From: Clostridia bacterium
Lineage (GTDB): Bacteria; Bacillota; Clostridia; Christensenellales; Borkfalkiaceae
NCBI GenBank assembly: GCA_017504165.1
Contig: JAFVRR010000009.1
Location: 1 to 64,000 of the forward strand
DNA: 64,000 bases
Direction of reading: 5' to 3'
In this document: piece by piece, positions 1-8,964 of the stretch
How positions within the stretch are numbered: the stretch's first letter is position 1
Layout of the letters: every line of letters begins with the position of its first letter
Program-made: the position numbers and the translations under genes
The notes under the pieces: generated by a model
The model's input: only the letters and a program-made list of their open reading frames with translations
Told to the model about the DNA's origin: nothing
Databases searched by the model: none

Positions 1-98
1 TCAAGAAATACACTATTCGGTAAATCCTGTTTGAGCTGTTGGCACACAGTTGTTTTTCCAACTCCCATAGTGCCACCAATCATATATAAAGTTTTCAT
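1..98 (-). CDS. P-loop kinase/ATPase-like protein, N-terminal fragment
   Basis: The gene runs off the left edge. Only about 32 N-terminal residues are visible, starting at an ATG at 96-98. They contain a clear Walker A motif, GGTMGVGKTT, right after a short beta strand, as in small nucleoside/shikimate-kinase-like P-loop proteins. No family can be assigned from this fragment. The next gene on the same strand (MBL hydrolase) ends downstream of its own promoter, so this gene may share that transcript. Confidence 0.6.
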   Translation of the reverse strand, partial: MKTLYMIGGTMGVGKTTVCQQLKQDLPNSVFL

Positions 99-152
99 CA
101 TTCACACCTACAAATTCTTATTTCCCTAACTGTTCGACCTATTGGAATTTGT

Positions 153-740
153 TTATTTCAATATTTTTTGATTTGCGTGAGCGTAATAAATCACGGTTGG
201 AGAATAACTTTTAATGCGTTCCCAATCGTTTTGTAAACTCTCATTAAGCTCATAACCATCGAGATATTCCATGGGTTCTAAATCGCCAACAAAGCATTCG
301 CCGCTATCCAAGACTAAAGATACGCTATCCTGACTGTGACTTGGGGTACTAACGATCTCACCGTTTAACCCGAGGCTCTTGAGTAAAGCTCTGCTTTCTT
401 CGGTACGGATAACTGTTGCATTGTTTATATCAATCGGTTTGTAGTGCAGTCTTTTATCTCTTTCAAATATCCCGTCTGAAAAATGGACAAAAGACACTTG
501 CGTGTCGATCAAAAGCAACTTGACGTTTTGACTCATAACCTCGCTTATCAAGCCAATGTGATCGGGATGATAATGTGTAGCTAATACATAGGTTATATCG
601 GAGAACCTAATATTCTGTTCTTTTATGGCTTTGTAAAAAGAAGATATCGTGCCTGCATAGTCTGTATCGACAAGCAAGCCGCCGTCTTTTCCACTAATGA
701 AAAAAGTGTTCGTGTTGCCATATTTCAGTTTCGTAACCAT
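153..740 (-). CDS. MBL-fold metallo-hydrolase
   Basis: A 195-residue single-domain metallo-beta-lactamase-fold protein. The metal site is intact: HYHPDH at residues 56-61, then H135 in the TPSHSQDS segment, D153 in VGDLEP and H188 near the C-terminus. This is the glyoxalase II-like ligand order, so a dinuclear hydrolase is expected, but the substrate cannot be told. A promoter lies about 45 bases upstream. The protein has no signal peptide and is presumably cytoplasmic. Confidence 0.85.
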   Translation of the reverse strand: MVTKLKYGNTNTFFISGKDGGLLVDTDYAGTISSFYKAIKEQNIRFSDITYVLATHYHPDHIGLISEVMSQNVKLLLIDTQVSFVHFSDGIFERDKRLHYKPIDINNATVIRTEESRALLKSLGLNGEIVSTPSHSQDSVSLVLDSGECFVGDLEPMEYLDGYELNESLQNDWERIKSYSPTVIYYAHANQKILK

Positions 741-782
741 AACAAACCTACATTCGTCAAATTCTTATTTATCGGTGAGTTT

Positions 783-811
783 ATTATAACATAAAATAAA
801 ATTTAATTCAA
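783..811 (-). promoter_or_regulatory. Predicted sigma-A promoter for the MBL hydrolase gene
   Basis: On the minus strand, -35 TTGAAT (806-811) and -10 TATAAT (783-788) are separated by 17 bases. The -10 lies about 45 bases from the start codon at 740. Confidence 0.6.
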
Positions 812-821
812 TTTGTTTTGC

Positions 822-860
822 GTGGTAAAAGAAAACTCGACTTATTAAAAGACGAGTTTT
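822..860 (-). terminator. Intrinsic terminator of the M14-like gene
   Basis: Arms AAAACTCG (832-839) and CGAGTTTT (853-860) form a hairpin, followed on the minus strand by a U-rich stretch. It lies just after the stop of the gene at 919. Confidence 0.6.
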
Positions 861-918
861 ATGATTTATTCAATTAAAATCCCTAAGAGTAACGCCCATA
901 TCAAAAGTCGTTTTTGTT

Positions 919-2403
919 TTATTCTATTATTCCTATACTACGCTTTTTGTAGTCGTATTTGCAAACTAAACCTACTAAATCTAAATTTTCACAGTCTACC
1001 GTAACGTCAAGTAGCGTAAAGTTTTTATATCTAGTTACAACGTAATCTTTTTCGCTAAGCGGAATTCCGTTTAGTAAAACTTCTTGTATTTCAGCGTCTT
1101 TGTGCGGAATTTCCATGCGTAACGTTATTCCGTTTTTAATTTTAATTTGCTCAAACTCTTCGGCAACGTCAAAATAATAGAAATAAATATTATCTTCGTA
1201 TACCTTAAATATTTCTTGCATTCTATCCGTTTTACAGCCCATTTTTTCAAAAATAGGATACGCATCTTTAAGCAGGGTTTGATAACGCCCTTTATCCCCA
1301 AAAATTTCACGTATTTTCTTTTGATTAGTGACCACGAAATAACCTTGCGCGCCGTGAATTTCCGCCGCTATTGCCCCACACGATATTCTATGAATATTTT
1401 GCCAAAGTTCCACGCGTGATTCTCTTCTTTCCTTAGCATTTTTACCACCGCAAAGCAAACTATTAGAAAACGTGAACGGCTTTATATTTCTAACGGGATA
1501 ACCCGCGCCGACAACGGGCGCAATAGGATGACAGCCAAGCCTTAACGCTTCAATCGTTCTACATAAAGCACTTTCTTCATAACACGCCTCAAAGTTAATA
1601 AATAAGGTATGATAATTTAAATAGGTATAAAGTGAAAGCAATTTGCTTGGGCGACCTTTTTTGAAAAGTTCACGATTACGCCCTTCAAAACATATAGGGT
1701 CGCAAGGGCGTAAAGATTGCCTATCGTCTTCATCGTGAATGGCATAACCCTTTTCTTCCGCCGCTTTATTCATTGCTTTTGTAAATGAAGAATCGTAACA
1801 GTAATTTAAGTTAGCGTGACTATAACCACCGGTCGATTCAAATAATCCAGCGCCAACCGCCCAAACGCCGTGAATATCTAAAATAAGTTCAGGTTTTAAT
1901 TTATCCACTAAAGTTTTAAGGGCGTACGCCGCAGGGTATTTCACCTTATCGACAGTACCGTCAAACTCAAACGCTTGATATTCGTCAACCCCCGCATGAT
2001 TTTTAAATTGATACTCAATATCGAATTTATCTAAACTAAACATATTATGAGCAGGCATTACGACTACCACTTGCTTAGTCATAATTTCTACCGCTAATTC
2101 GTCCATTTTAGATAAGTAGTTGCCAAGGCTAAACACTGTATTTACACCGCTTAATTCTAACGAGTGTTGGGCAATAACCATCGCTATTTCCTTTTCTTCC
2201 CTTTTCACTTCAGGGTTAGTAAACTCTGCAACTAATATAGGAAAACCGCCAGACTCGCCAATAGAATACACGGTACACCAACCGCTTGGCATTTTATCTT
2301 GCCAAGATTTAAAATAGTTAGGATAATCTTTAGGTTTTACGGTATTTTTCATTTCAAACTTGCCGTTTTTAGCGTAATCGTACTGCATCTTTAAATTTTT
2401 CAT
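919..2403 (-). CDS. M14-like zinc carboxypeptidase-family protein
   Basis: 494 residues with no signal peptide. I read it as a divergent M14 (carboxypeptidase/succinylglutamate desuccinylase-like) metalloprotein. Residues H80-x-x-E83 (AQHSLE) resemble the HxxE zinc motif, and H178 in LILDIHG resembles the third zinc ligand that follows about 100 residues later. Acidic residues E272/E276/E277 in the FEACYEES segment could supply the catalytic glutamate. The C-terminal ~100 residues look like an added beta domain. It is a single gene with its own promoter and terminator. The substrate is unknown, and the family call rests on motifs only. Confidence 0.5.
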   Translation of the reverse strand: MKNLKMQYDYAKNGKFEMKNTVKPKDYPNYFKSWQDKMPSGWCTVYSIGESGGFPILVAEFTNPEVKREEKEIAMVIAQHSLELSGVNTVFSLGNYLSKMDELAVEIMTKQVVVVMPAHNMFSLDKFDIEYQFKNHAGVDEYQAFEFDGTVDKVKYPAAYALKTLVDKLKPELILDIHGVWAVGAGLFESTGGYSHANLNYCYDSSFTKAMNKAAEEKGYAIHDEDDRQSLRPCDPICFEGRNRELFKKGRPSKLLSLYTYLNYHTLFINFEACYEESALCRTIEALRLGCHPIAPVVGAGYPVRNIKPFTFSNSLLCGGKNAKERRESRVELWQNIHRISCGAIAAEIHGAQGYFVVTNQKKIREIFGDKGRYQTLLKDAYPIFEKMGCKTDRMQEIFKVYEDNIYFYYFDVAEEFEQIKIKNGITLRMEIPHKDAEIQEVLLNGIPLSEKDYVVTRYKNFTLLDVTVDCENLDLVGLVCKYDYKKRSIGIIE

Positions 2404-2425
2404 AATCTCACCTTTAAGTAATTTT

Positions 2426-2454
2426 AGTATAGCACTAAAAAATTAATTTTTCAA
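2426..2454 (-). promoter_or_regulatory. Predicted promoter of the M14-like gene
   Basis: Minus-strand -35 TTGAAA (2449-2454), 17-base spacer, -10 TATACT (2426-2431). An AAAGGTGAG ribosome-binding site follows before the ATG at 2403. Confidence 0.6.
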
Positions 2455-2457
2455 TAC

Positions 2458-2492
2458 GAAAAAAGGACGTTTTTTAAATAAACCGTCCTTTT
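2458..2492 (-). terminator. Intrinsic terminator of the S41 protease gene
   Basis: Arms AAAAGGACG (2461-2469) and CGTCCTTTT (2484-2492) with a U-run on the minus strand, 8 bases past the stop codon of the S41 gene. Confidence 0.65.
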
Positions 2493-2499
2493 AAATAAT

Positions 2500-3762
2500 T
2501 TATTTTAAAAGTTCTAGCGCATAGTTTAAAGCGTTTTCTTTTTCCACTTTTAACACCTTTCCACTATCTTCGCCTATAACACCCTTTTTATGAATACTTA
2601 CGTTAGATACCGGCCAAAAGATTTCAGCGGTTGTGAGTTTTACCGCGCTTCCGTCAAGATTGATAAAGGTATTTTGCATAATGCCTTTGCCGTAAGTTCT
2701 ATACACCTTTTCGCCTTTACTAATAGAAGACGATACTAAAACTTTAACTATTCCATTTTTGTCGTAGTCAAGTACCGCGCCTATAAAGGCTTCGGACGCA
2801 GATGCGGAATTTTCGTTTGCCAAAATTATAATATTTTCAAAACCGTACTTAGAATAGTCGCATTTTGAAGAGAAAAATTCTTCGCGCTCGCCGTATTTAT
2901 CTATTGCAACGGAAATAAGCGCCTTTTTATTATCGCCCGCGTCTATAAAATGGGATACCACTTTGGATAAAATATCCATATACCCGCCACCGTTATCTCT
3001 AAGGTCGAAAATAATATCCTTTTTGCCGTCTAACTTAAACTTGTTTAAAACTTCTTCAATTTGCTTTGCCGAGCCGTTTAAATTATTATCCGTACCGTTA
3101 AAACTTTCGTATACGATATAGCCTACGCTACTATTTTCTATTACGCTATTGTCGCTAAGTTTAACAAGTTGCATTTCACCGCTAGCGTCGGAAAAACCAT
3201 AATAGCCTAAGTTATCGTAATAATGAACGTAAGTGCGTTTATAATCCTTTTTAGCAACGGTAAATTCTTTTAATACCCCGCCGTAATTGATTGTTATTGT
3301 AAAATCTTTATCATCGGGCACGGAATTCAAAACTGCAGTAAACTCGTCAATATTTTTTACGGGAAAATCACCACTACCAAAATTTATAGCAGTAAGCGTG
3401 CCACCGCTTTTAACCCCCGCTTTTTCACAAGGGGAATTGCCTAAAACCGTTGCGACGTATAGTGAATCTATAGTAAACCCTAAGCCGATTCCCTTAAAAT
3501 TACCTTGCGCGCCGTTTAATATTTCTTGAAACTCTTCTGCCGTGTAATAGGTAGAATATTCATCGAGTATCGCGTTCGATATATCTTTAACGATATTGCC
3601 GTCGTCGTAATAATAATGTTTTTTATACTTTTCTACTAAATCGCGAATTGCGCGCACGTCGTCATCCGCAAAATAATACCTTGCAACGTATCCGCCAAAA
3701 AATGCAACTACGGCAATAACAACTGAAACTATTATAGATATAATTTTATTCTTTTTATTCAT
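2500..3762 (-). CDS. S41 family C-terminal processing protease (CtpA-like), membrane-anchored
   Basis: 420 residues. One N-terminal membrane segment (about 8-25) should anchor the protein with its catalytic part outside. A PDZ-like region spans about 85-170 (GNFKGIGLGF then SPCEKAGVKSGG). The S41 core contains FDLRDNGGG (253-260) and NENSASASEAF, in which S321 aligns with the catalytic serine of tail-specific proteases. K359 in TYGKG is the matching general base. The family cleaves proteins near their C-termini in the envelope. The gene starts two bases after the stop of a PucR-type regulator gene, so both are probably co-transcribed. Confidence 0.88.
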   Translation of the reverse strand: MNKKNKIISIIVSVVIAVVAFFGGYVARYYFADDDVRAIRDLVEKYKKHYYYDDGNIVKDISNAILDEYSTYYTAEEFQEILNGAQGNFKGIGLGFTIDSLYVATVLGNSPCEKAGVKSGGTLTAINFGSGDFPVKNIDEFTAVLNSVPDDKDFTITINYGGVLKEFTVAKKDYKRTYVHYYDNLGYYGFSDASGEMQLVKLSDNSVIENSSVGYIVYESFNGTDNNLNGSAKQIEEVLNKFKLDGKKDIIFDLRDNGGGYMDILSKVVSHFIDAGDNKKALISVAIDKYGEREEFFSSKCDYSKYGFENIIILANENSASASEAFIGAVLDYDKNGIVKVLVSSSISKGEKVYRTYGKGIMQNTFINLDGSAVKLTTAEIFWPVSNVSIHKKGVIGEDSGKVLKVEKENALNYALELLK

Positions 3763-3764
3763 AA

Positions 3765-4820
3765 CTATTTAACTAACCTATTTAATACTGATACTATTTT
3801 AAAATCTAAAGAGTCGTTGAATTTTCTTAAATCAAGCCCAGAAATCTTTTCTATTTTATTAAGCCTATACATAAGTGTATTCCTGTGTACGTGTAATATT
3901 CTTGCCGTTTCAGAAATATTTAAATCATTTCTTAAAAATTCTTCGCCTGTAAGCAATAATTCTTCATCGGTAATAATTTCTTTAGCGTCTTCATCTAAAA
4001 TGGCGTTGATATACTCTAACGCCTTAGACTTGCTTATTTCTTCGGCAATTTTTACTAAAATATAGTCTTTGTATGATGAAATTTCACTCTTGCCTCCAAA
4101 AGTTAAATTCATTTTTTCAGCGGTTAACGCTTGCACGTAAGAAATATTTATATCGTTAAAGGATGAAACCTTACCACCTAAATAAATAGTAGCGTTAATT
4201 CCAAGTTCTTCGTAAAGGGAGCGTATAATGGCTTTAGCGTATTCAGTCATAGACATATACTCGTCAAACACGTCTTTATCGATAAATTTAATAAATGCGC
4301 AAGTGTTAAGGTCTAAAACTAAGGCGTTATCAGAGTTGTTTACGGTGTAATCTTTTAAAAACTCGCTAACTTCGTTTGCTTTTTCATTGTTACACTTGAC
4401 AATCATACATAAACAACTGTTTTTAGAAACGGAATATTTGTTTATAAAGTGCGCCGTTCTACTTTTAGAACTACCGCCTGTTACTATTGACAAATACTCT
4501 TCGCCATAACTTAGTTCTACCGTTTTTACTTGGTTTGCTTCTATATAGTCTTTAATAAAGTTGGCGTAGTTTAAAGATATTTTATCTACACCGTCGATAC
4601 ACGCAGTACACTTAATTCCGTTAAAAGTAAATTTGAAGTAAGTTTTATTTTCCTCGCGCGAGGTAATTACTTCTTGTTTGGATTTTAAATGTCGGTCGGA
4701 TATTTTAAAGTAATCGTTAAAAGTAGATACGTCAATATCTTTATCTTCCGATAAAACCGAAACAAGTATTCCCGTCTTTTCTTTTATAGTTGTTATAATT
4801 CTATAAATTTCCCTTTGCAT
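3765..4820 (-). CDS. PucR/CdaR-type transcriptional regulator
   Basis: A 351-residue protein. The C-terminal ~50 residues form the PucR-type HTH (NISETARILHVHRNTLMYRL), which identifies the family. The rest is a sensor/GGDEF-like region that I cannot assign. The open frame extends 32 codons further upstream, but the ATG at 4820 has a good RBS (AGAGGG) and the upstream residues look non-coding, so I chose it. It lies between an MsmX-type sugar ABC ATPase gene and an envelope protease. Relatives respond to sugar diacids or purine catabolites; the ligand here is unknown. Confidence 0.75.
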   Translation of the reverse strand: MQREIYRIITTIKEKTGILVSVLSEDKDIDVSTFNDYFKISDRHLKSKQEVITSREENKTYFKFTFNGIKCTACIDGVDKISLNYANFIKDYIEANQVKTVELSYGEEYLSIVTGGSSKSRTAHFINKYSVSKNSCLCMIVKCNNEKANEVSEFLKDYTVNNSDNALVLDLNTCAFIKFIDKDVFDEYMSMTEYAKAIIRSLYEELGINATIYLGGKVSSFNDINISYVQALTAEKMNLTFGGKSEISSYKDYILVKIAEEISKSKALEYINAILDEDAKEIITDEELLLTGEEFLRNDLNISETARILHVHRNTLMYRLNKIEKISGLDLRKFNDSLDFKIVSVLNRLVK

Positions 4821-4895
4821 AAACCCTCTTTTTTGTGCAGTTTGCACATATATTTGATTATACAACCTTTTATAGTAAATTGCAACGGTTTTAAA

Positions 4896-4930
4896 TAAAA
4901 AAAACTTGCATCGCAATTTTGCGATGCAAG
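4896..4930 (-). terminator. Strong intrinsic terminator of the ABC ATPase gene
   Basis: Perfect arms CTTGCATCGC (4905-4914) and GCGATGCAAG (4921-4930), followed on the minus strand by eight U residues. Confidence 0.85.
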
Positions 4931-4944
4931 TAAAGATTATAATC

Positions 4945-6273
4945 TTATTCGCCGTCTACTTTGTTTTTGTTTGCTTTTGCTTCTTTAGCAGCAAGTTTAG
5001 CAGCTTCTTTTTCTGCTTTAATTCTTTCTTTTTCTGCTTTTTCTTCTTCAAGTTTTTGAAGTCTTTCAAGTTCAACTACTGGAACGTACGCTTTAGTACC
5101 TTCACCTTCTAAGATAGAAAGTTCAGTTTCTTTATCGAATAAGTGAGAGTGTAAAATGTCTACGCCAAGAGTAACTTTTTGGTGCGCTTGAGTGTTAGAA
5201 CGAGCGTCAACCTTAGCAATCATTTGAGTATTAGTTTCAACTAATGATTTGATAACGCCTTCTTCAAGTTCTTCTTGTTCACCGAATACACAGTAAAGTA
5301 AAGTTTCAGCACCTAATCTTTCAACAACTTCTACGTTTACTTCAACAACGGTTTCCTTAGAGTTAGAAATAAACATTTCGTCATCGTGGAAGTCTTCAGG
5401 ACGGATACCAATAACAACAGGTTTACCAGTGTTAAGGTAATCATCAAGGTTGATAATCTTAGAAGATTTTGCCTTTGGATATAAAAGTTTGTGATTTTCA
5501 AATTCAACGTAAACTTTATCTTTAGTACCAGTTAATACTGCATCGAAGAAGTTCATTTGTGGTGTACCAATGAAACCTGCAACGAATAAGTTTGCTGGAT
5601 AATCGTAAAGTTTTTGTGGAGCGTCAACTTGTTGAATAATACCGTCTTTCAATACGCAAATACGAGTACCCATCGTCATTGCTTCGATTTGGTCGTGTGT
5701 AACGTAAATGAAAGTAGTAGCAAGTCTGTGGTGAAGTTTTGTAATTTCAGTACGCATTTGTGCACGGAGCTTAGCGTCTAAGTTTGATAATGGTTCGTCA
5801 AGAAGGAATACCTTTGGTTCACGAACGATAGCACGACCTAACGCAACCCTTTGTCTTTGACCACCAGATAACGCTTTTGGTTTTCTTTGAAGATAAGTTT
5901 CAAGACCTAAGATACGAGCGGCTTCTTTAACCCTTGCATCGATTTCAGCACGTGGCATTTTACGAAGTTTAAGACCGAAAGCCATGTTGTCGTAAACTGT
6001 CATGTGTGGGTATAACGCGTAGTTTTGGAATACCATCGCGATATCTCTATCTTTTGGTTGAATATCATTCATTCTGATATTGTCAATGTATAAATCACCA
6101 TCGCTTATTTCTTCTAAGCCGGCAATCATACGTAAAGTTGTAGATTTACCACAACCAGATGGACCTACGAATACGATAAATTCTTTATCTTCGATTTCCA
6201 TTGTGAAGTCCGTTACGGCTTGAACGCCTGACGGATAGATTTTGTAAATATGATCAAGTTTTAATCCTGACAT
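4945..6273 (-). CDS. ABC transporter ATP-binding protein, MsmX/UgpC/MalK family
   Basis: 442 residues. Walker A GPSGCGKST (37-45), signature LSGGQ (135-139), Walker B VFLLDE (155-160) and H-loop H193 are all intact. The C-terminal OB-type regulatory domain of sugar importers follows (GIRPEDF motif). No permease or binding-protein gene is nearby, which fits the shared MsmX-type ATPases that energise several carbohydrate importers. The last ~45 residues are a Lys/Glu/Ala-rich, coiled-coil-like tail that MsmX relatives normally lack. It has its own promoter and terminator. Confidence 0.88.
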   Translation of the reverse strand: MSGLKLDHIYKIYPSGVQAVTDFTMEIEDKEFIVFVGPSGCGKSTTLRMIAGLEEISDGDLYIDNIRMNDIQPKDRDIAMVFQNYALYPHMTVYDNMAFGLKLRKMPRAEIDARVKEAARILGLETYLQRKPKALSGGQRQRVALGRAIVREPKVFLLDEPLSNLDAKLRAQMRTEITKLHHRLATTFIYVTHDQIEAMTMGTRICVLKDGIIQQVDAPQKLYDYPANLFVAGFIGTPQMNFFDAVLTGTKDKVYVEFENHKLLYPKAKSSKIINLDDYLNTGKPVVIGIRPEDFHDDEMFISNSKETVVEVNVEVVERLGAETLLYCVFGEQEELEEGVIKSLVETNTQMIAKVDARSNTQAHQKVTLGVDILHSHLFDKETELSILEGEGTKAYVPVVELERLQKLEEEKAEKERIKAEKEAAKLAAKEAKANKNKVDGE

Positions 6274-6307
6274 TATTTATCCCTCCAAATATTTTCATTA
6301 TGGTATT

Positions 6308-6336
6308 ATTCTATCATATTATATTAAATAGCGCAA
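6308..6336 (-). promoter_or_regulatory. Predicted promoter of the ABC ATPase gene
   Basis: Minus-strand TTGCGC (6331-6336), 17-base spacer, TAGAAT (6308-6313), about 35 bases before the start codon. The -35 is weak, which would suit an activated promoter. Confidence 0.45.
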
Positions 6337-6367
6337 TAGTTTTACTGTACAAATTTTAAATTTGATT

Positions 6368-6384
6368 TTGTGCACCGTGCACAA
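6368..6384. promoter_or_regulatory. 17-bp perfect palindrome, possible operator
   Basis: TTGTGCAC-C-GTGCACAA is perfectly symmetric and lies about 30 bases upstream of the predicted -35 of the ABC ATPase gene. It resembles a dimeric regulator site. No T-run follows, so it is not a terminator. The binding protein is unknown. Confidence 0.4.
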
Positions 6385-6430
6385 TAAAACCGTACTTTTG
6401 GTATTATTTTAGGCGTTTTTACTAAAATTT

Positions 6431-6455
6431 AAAAACACGGCGAAAATTCGCCGTG
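6431..6455 (-). terminator. Intrinsic terminator of the nitroreductase gene
   Basis: Arms CACGGCGAA (6436-6444) and TTCGCCGTG (6447-6455) with U-runs on either strand. It lies 6 bases past the nitroreductase stop codon. Confidence 0.8.
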
Positions 6456-6461
6456 GTTTTT

Positions 6462-6971
6462 TTACATTTCAATAATAGTATCAGTTAAATCCCTACGCTC
6501 AAAGTGGCGTGGAGAAGGCGTGCCGTTTTCATCAGGATAGCCTAAAAGTAAAATGTTATAAGGGTCTATATTTTCAGGCATACCTAAAAGTTCTTTGGTT
6601 TGCGCCTCGTTAAAATAGCACACCCAACAACTGCCTAAGCCTTGATTAGTAGCCTCAAGCATCATATAAGTAGTAATAATAGAAAGGTCGGTTTCCATTA
6701 AACTTTGTTTAGTGAAAAAGCGCTTACATTCCCTTTCCCTATCCCCGCACACGATTAAAGCGACAGGGGCGTTAAACATACCTTTCATACTTTCAATTTT
6801 TTGAATTAATTCTTTATCTTTTAAAACGTAAATCTTTTGACATTGAGTGTTTTTAGCGGTTGGCGCAAGTCTGCCCGTTTCAAGTATTTTTTGAATTTTT
6901 TCATCTTCAATTTCCTTGTCTAAATAACTTCTGCAAGAATATCTTGCGTCGATAACTTTACTAAATTCCAT
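6462..6971 (-). CDS. Nitroreductase family protein
   Basis: 169 residues, the usual length of the short FMN-dependent nitroreductases. The N-terminal RYSCRSYLDKEI and LAPTAKNTQ segments match the FMN phosphate-binding region. GLGSCWVCYF and LLLGYP match the central and C-terminal core. It probably reduces nitro or quinone compounds with NAD(P)H. The start codon is preceded by an AAGGAG site. It follows minE on the same strand, but the 50-base gap leaves co-transcription open. Confidence 0.82.
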   Translation of the reverse strand: MEFSKVIDARYSCRSYLDKEIEDEKIQKILETGRLAPTAKNTQCQKIYVLKDKELIQKIESMKGMFNAPVALIVCGDRERECKRFFTKQSLMETDLSIITTYMMLEATNQGLGSCWVCYFNEAQTKELLGMPENIDPYNILLLGYPDENGTPSPRHFERRDLTDTIIEM

Positions 6972-7021
6972 AATTTTCTCCTTTTTGTAATTTAATTATA
7001 TTTTTTAAAGCAACTATTAAA

Positions 7022-7249
7022 TTATTTGCTTAATATTTTAAAATTTTTTATACTACTTGCTTTTGCGGTAACTATTAAATCGTAACCGCCAACGCCTTCG
7101 TTTACCGTTAAATTTACTTCCCCTTCGACGTTAAAATAACTGTCGAGTAGCCTTTTAAGGTCGTAAACGATAAGCGAAGAAGTTTCCGAAGTGATAATTA
7201 GCCTATCCTTTTCAATAACGCTATCTAGCCTAGAACTTAATTTTTTCAT
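7022..7249 (-). CDS. minE: MinE-like cell division topological specificity factor
   Basis: 75 residues, slightly short and divergent for MinE. The call rests on weak sequence similarity (an EKDRLIITSE strand region, then the DLKRLLDSYFNVEG helix/strand) and strongly on position. Its start overlaps the minD stop by four bases (ATGA), the classic minD-minE arrangement. MinE would stimulate MinD ATPase and drive its release from the membrane, placing the division site at mid-cell. Confidence 0.65.
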   Translation of the reverse strand: MKKLSSRLDSVIEKDRLIITSETSSLIVYDLKRLLDSYFNVEGEVNLTVNEGVGGYDLIVTAKASSIKNFKILSK

Positions 7250-8025
7250 AAAATCTTTCTAAGCTCCTTTCTAATACTTCCCCAAAACCCCGAGTATTTT
7301 TTTAAATAATCGTAATGTTTTGCCGATTTACCGCTTAAGGTTTTAGATATAATTTTTAAGGCTTTTTGACTTTCCGACGGAGTATCCGTTAACCCCTTTA
7401 ACATAATATCTTCTTCGGGAATAACGCCAAGTAACGCGATTTTAAGGGTAGAGGCGATTTCACTAGCCGAATACATTTCGTTAGATAAAACTAAATCTCC
7501 TCTAATTCTATTTACGATTAAAGATATTGAATTTAAATTATAACTTTTTAGTAACCCTATAACCTTATCCGCATCGCGCACGCTAGAAATACTAGGATTA
7601 ACTATAATTACCGCCTCTTCCGCAATAGATACGGCACGATGAAAACTGAGTTCCACGCCCGCGGGGCAGTCTATGAAAATATAATCGAACAGCCCGTCTA
7701 CGCCATTTATTGCATCTTTTAATTTTTGGCTTGATACAACCCCGCTAGATAGCGAATGAATGCAGGGTAAAACGAACAAATTAGTAGATAACGGACTTTC
7801 AACAAGCGCTTGATTTAGCCTACAATTTCCGCTTAAAACGTCTATTAAATCAAACACTATTAAATCTTCAACGCCCGTTATAACGTCTAAATTATTAAGA
7901 CCTATATCGCCGTCTACAAGCAGTACTCTATAACCGTTTTTAGCAAGTATCAACCCAAGGCTTGCAGTTATGGTAGTTTTACCAACACCGCCTTTGCCCG
8001 ACGTGAACACTATTTTTCTTGACAT
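7246..8025 (-). CDS. minD: Septum site-determining ATPase MinD
   Basis: 259 residues. The deviant Walker A motif GKGGVGKTT (10-18) opens the protein. DGDIGLNNLD (39-48) and the DCPAG switch II region are typical of MinD. The C-terminus ends in an amphipathic segment (GFWGSIRKELRKIL), the expected membrane-targeting helix. MinD dimerises with ATP on the membrane and recruits MinC. No minC gene is adjacent, so MinC must be elsewhere or absent. Its SD is AAGGAG. Confidence 0.9.
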   Translation of the reverse strand: MSRKIVFTSGKGGVGKTTITASLGLILAKNGYRVLLVDGDIGLNNLDVITGVEDLIVFDLIDVLSGNCRLNQALVESPLSTNLFVLPCIHSLSSGVVSSQKLKDAINGVDGLFDYIFIDCPAGVELSFHRAVSIAEEAVIIVNPSISSVRDADKVIGLLKSYNLNSISLIVNRIRGDLVLSNEMYSASEIASTLKIALLGVIPEEDIMLKGLTDTPSESQKALKIISKTLSGKSAKHYDYLKKYSGFWGSIRKELRKIL

Positions 8026-8117
8026 AATTTCTCCTTAACTTGCTTTTTAAAAAATTATATCAAAATTAAACTAGAATACTTATAAACTTATAGTCGTTTT
8101 ACGTCGAATTTAGTATT

Positions 8118-8936
8118 TTACCAAGGTTTTCTACTAAGTTTTAACTCTTTATTATTAAGATAAGATAGTTTACCACCGTCAAAATTAAATATTACTTTAT
8201 ACGCCGTTAAGCGTTGATATTTTGCCCCTTTAGCCCTATTTATTAAGTTGTCGCCGTATTTGCCGTCGCCTATAATAAAGTTGCCGTAAAAGGCAAAATG
8301 CGCCCTTATTTGATGAGTTTTGCCCGTAATTAAGTTTACTTCTACTAAAGTAGTATCGTCGGTTTTTTCTAAAACCTTATATTCCGTAATTATTTTAACG
8401 CTACCGTCTACTTTTTTATCGTAAACTTTTACTTCTGATAAATTTTCGTCTTTAACTAAATAATCTTCAAGCCTACCAAAATCGGCGTTTAATTTGCCGT
8501 AAACTTCCGCTAAATAATATTTAGAAATCGTTCTATCTTTAAACGCTTTAAGTAGTTCAATTTCCGCATCGCTATTTAAAGAAAACAATAATAAACCCGA
8601 CGTGTTTCTATCTAGCCTATGGCAAAGTTTTGCGCTTTTATAGGTGTTTTTAACTAAAACTTCTAAGTCTTCGCTAGTTATGCCCGACGGCTTATCTAAC
8701 GCGAGTACGTTTTCGTCTTCAAAAAGGACGTTAAGCGGTTTTTTAGCCCCGTCGTAATAAACTTCAACGGTATCGTTAGCGTTTAACAAAACGTCACTAT
8801 TAACCCTTTTGCCGTTAATTTTTATATCTTTATTTCTAAGTAGTTTTTGATAAGTTGAATAAGGCAATTCCGCCCCGTAACACTCTTTTAAAAACTTACT
8901 TAATTTAATTTCTTTATCAGCGTTAAACTTTTTCAT
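8118..8936 (-). CDS. RluA-family pseudouridine synthase with S4 domain
   Basis: 272 residues. An N-terminal S4-type RNA-binding segment (about 10-75) is followed by the RluA catalytic domain. The active-site motif HRLDRNTSGLLLF carries the catalytic Asp, and the KTHQIRAH motif follows near residue 205. It should convert a uridine to pseudouridine in rRNA or tRNA; the exact target cannot be predicted. It is one of two RluA-type genes in the window, the other being at 55551. Confidence 0.88.
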   Translation of the reverse strand: MKKFNADKEIKLSKFLKECYGAELPYSTYQKLLRNKDIKINGKRVNSDVLLNANDTVEVYYDGAKKPLNVLFEDENVLALDKPSGITSEDLEVLVKNTYKSAKLCHRLDRNTSGLLLFSLNSDAEIELLKAFKDRTISKYYLAEVYGKLNADFGRLEDYLVKDENLSEVKVYDKKVDGSVKIITEYKVLEKTDDTTLVEVNLITGKTHQIRAHFAFYGNFIIGDGKYGDNLINRAKGAKYQRLTAYKVIFNFDGGKLSYLNNKELKLSRKPW

Positions 8937-8964
8937 AGGTTATTTATATTTTAACAAATACTGG

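Noticed and set aside
4821..4916. 32-codon upstream extension of the PucR-type regulator
   Set aside because: It runs toward the preceding terminator, has no RBS and its residues are not regulator-like; the ATG at 4820 has an SD.
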